From positions 1-37,236 of the IMG/VR virus record IMGVR_UViG_3300009093_000084: a stretch of DNA of 37,236 nt; one strand, 5' to 3'. This document shows positions 36,487 through 37,236 of this stretch, one piece after another. This DNA comes from a virus. A model generated the notes under the pieces. That model was not told where the DNA came from and made no database searches. It saw only the letters and a program-made list of their open reading frames with translations. A program made the translations under genes and the position numbers. The stretch's first letter is position 1. Each line of letters opens with the position of its first letter.

Positions 36487-36840
36487 CTATGGGAACGTCG
36501 CGAACACTTCGACCCGCACAGCGTAGCGTCTGGAAGCTTTTTCCTGCGCAAACGTCATGGGGATATGGCGGTCATCTACGCCAAGCCACTTGGCTACGGC
36601 GTCGATAATGTGTTTGAAACAGCCAGCGAGATTGTCCGCATCGAGCGTGCGCGGCGCGATGCGTGTGAGACGAAGGGAGTAGGACGCGCGCGGCCCAGCG
36701 ACACGGTTGACGCCGAGCACCCAGAACGCAGCCTCTTGCTGCGCCTTTTTGCGCTTGTGCTTTCTGCTCCAATGCTCGCGTTGATTCGCTTCGCTCACCG
36801 TGCGAACGGGAATGGTGAAGGTGGCAAGGAGATCGCTCAC
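36487..36840 (-). CDS. rusA: RusA-type Holliday junction resolvase, 117 aa
   Basis: Shows the RusA core LDADNLAGCFKHIIDAVAKW followed by LGVDD: acidic residues Asp67, Asp69 and Asp89/Asp90 with Lys76, the metal- and DNA-handling set. It cuts four-way junctions formed during phage recombination or replication. GTG 36840 overlaps the upstream stop (GTGA) and has AGGG eight bases before it; a longer TTG start would overlap the neighbour. The end is 26 bp from the primase start. Normal family length. Confidence 0.88.
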   Translation of the reverse strand: MSDLLATFTIPVRTVSEANQREHWSRKHKRKKAQQEAAFWVLGVNRVAGPRASYSLRLTRIAPRTLDADNLAGCFKHIIDAVAKWLGVDDRHIPMTFAQEKASRRYAVRVEVFATFP

Positions 36841-37067
36841 GGCTTGAGCCCTACACGTGGACAAGTCCTAGCGTTGTGGTTTTGGCCTCTACATTCGCTG
36901 CACCTATTACGTTTGCCAGTAAAGCCGTGTTTGATGCGCGCCCTAAGGCGTGCGCGATCGTTTGCTTCGGCACGATGGCGAGCGCAATAGAGGGTCGCGC
37001 CAGCGACAGTGCCGCCGCATTCGCAACAGATACCGGCATCGATGCGCTTAGCGCGGATGGAGTGCAT
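36837..37067 (-). CDS. Zinc-knuckle (CCHC) protein, 76 aa
   Basis: ATG 37067 overlaps the previous stop (TGATG). Two zinc sites are visible: CCECGGT...LYCARH near the start, and CSECRGQNHNARTC near the end, which is an exact CX2CX4HX4C zinc knuckle, a single-stranded nucleic-acid binding element. A basic helix (ANDRARLRARIKHGFTGKRN) lies between. Placed directly before RusA and the primase, it may load or guide these on ssDNA; that is inference. Confidence 0.7.
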   Translation of the reverse strand: MHSIRAKRIDAGICCECGGTVAGATLYCARHRAEANDRARLRARIKHGFTGKRNRCSECRGQNHNARTCPRVGLKP

Positions 37068-37236
37068 CACGGCTTCGCCAACTCAGCGGTGGTCGGGCCC
37101 ACCGGCTGCACCCAACCGAGCTGCGTCGGGCTCGTCGCGCCGCTGGCAGCGAGGGCGCCGAGCTCCGCATGCGCAGCCTCCAGGCGGCGCATGAAGTCCT
37201 TTTCAGCCTCACGCTCGACGGCACTCGCGACGCGCT
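37067..37236 (-). CDS. Hypothetical 94-aa protein, C-terminal part (right-end copy)
   Basis: Continuation of the gene whose start is at 238. Bases 37114-37236 duplicate 1-123, and the unique 3' part is 37067-37113, coding GWVQPVGPTTAELAKP and the stop TGA. In the circular molecule this is one gene. The stop overlaps the zinc-knuckle start (TGATG). Confidence 0.7.
   Translation of the reverse strand, partial: RVASAVEREAEKDFMRRLEAAHAELGALAASGATSPTQLGWVQPVGPTTAELAKP
37114..37236. repeat. Terminal direct repeat, right copy (circular overlap)
   Basis: Identical to 1-123 over all 123 bases. See the left copy. Removing one copy gives a 37113-bp circle. Confidence 0.9.

Overview
This window looks like the complete genome of a temperate, podovirus-like tailed phage. 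The first 123 bases (1-123) are repeated exactly at the end (37114-37236), so the sequence is probably a circular assembly with a unit length of 37113 bp, and one minus-strand gene runs across the junction. The DNA is GC-rich. A small cysteine-rich lipoprotein gene next to the repressor resembles lipoproteins common in Myxococcota (Polyangia-type) genomes. A myxobacterial or other delta-type host is therefore my best guess, but it is an inference only.

Layout. The control region lies near 580-1850. A Cro-like helix-turn-helix gene (579-866, minus) and a CI-like helix-turn-helix gene (865-1425, plus) start head to head, and a lipoprotein gene (1422-1745, minus) faces the repressor. The plus-strand arm (1975-10179) is a tightly packed chain of small genes, many overlapping by ATGA or GTGA. 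It contains several zinc-motif proteins, an SSB-like protein with a DDEIPF tip, a 112-residue protein paired with a large DUF6745-like protein, three coiled-coil/zinc proteins, a DUF1643 protein, an Xis-like protein and a tyrosine integrase. The integrase stop codon abuts the 3' half of a tRNA-Arg(CCU), which is the likely attP core.

The minus strand carries one long arm. It runs from the Cro-like gene across the junction through a zinc-knuckle protein, a RusA resolvase and a TOPRIM-primase/RepA-type helicase. It then passes a repeat-rich non-coding region (34416-34675) into the late genes: terminase, portal, scaffold, major capsid protein, head-tail and tail proteins, large internal/ejection proteins, a peptidase S74-type chaperone protein, two exported proteins, and a lysis cassette ending in a GH25 lysozyme. 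A well-formed intrinsic terminator (10238-10263) closes this arm, just short of attP.

Most notable signals. (1) A 73-copy, gap-free 12-bp array inside the DUF6745-like gene (4691-5566). Nine bases of every unit are invariant, including all synonymous sites, while the remaining codon varies over a small polar alphabet. (2) A nested iteron and palindrome region built from GGACACT (34524-34661) between the replication and late genes; it is a candidate origin or late control region. (3) The tRNA-Arg attP together with an integrase that lacks the usual first catalytic arginine. (4) Two neighbouring genes that both encode an SSB-type DDEIPF tip, one of them apparently read through. Function remains unknown for many of the small genes.
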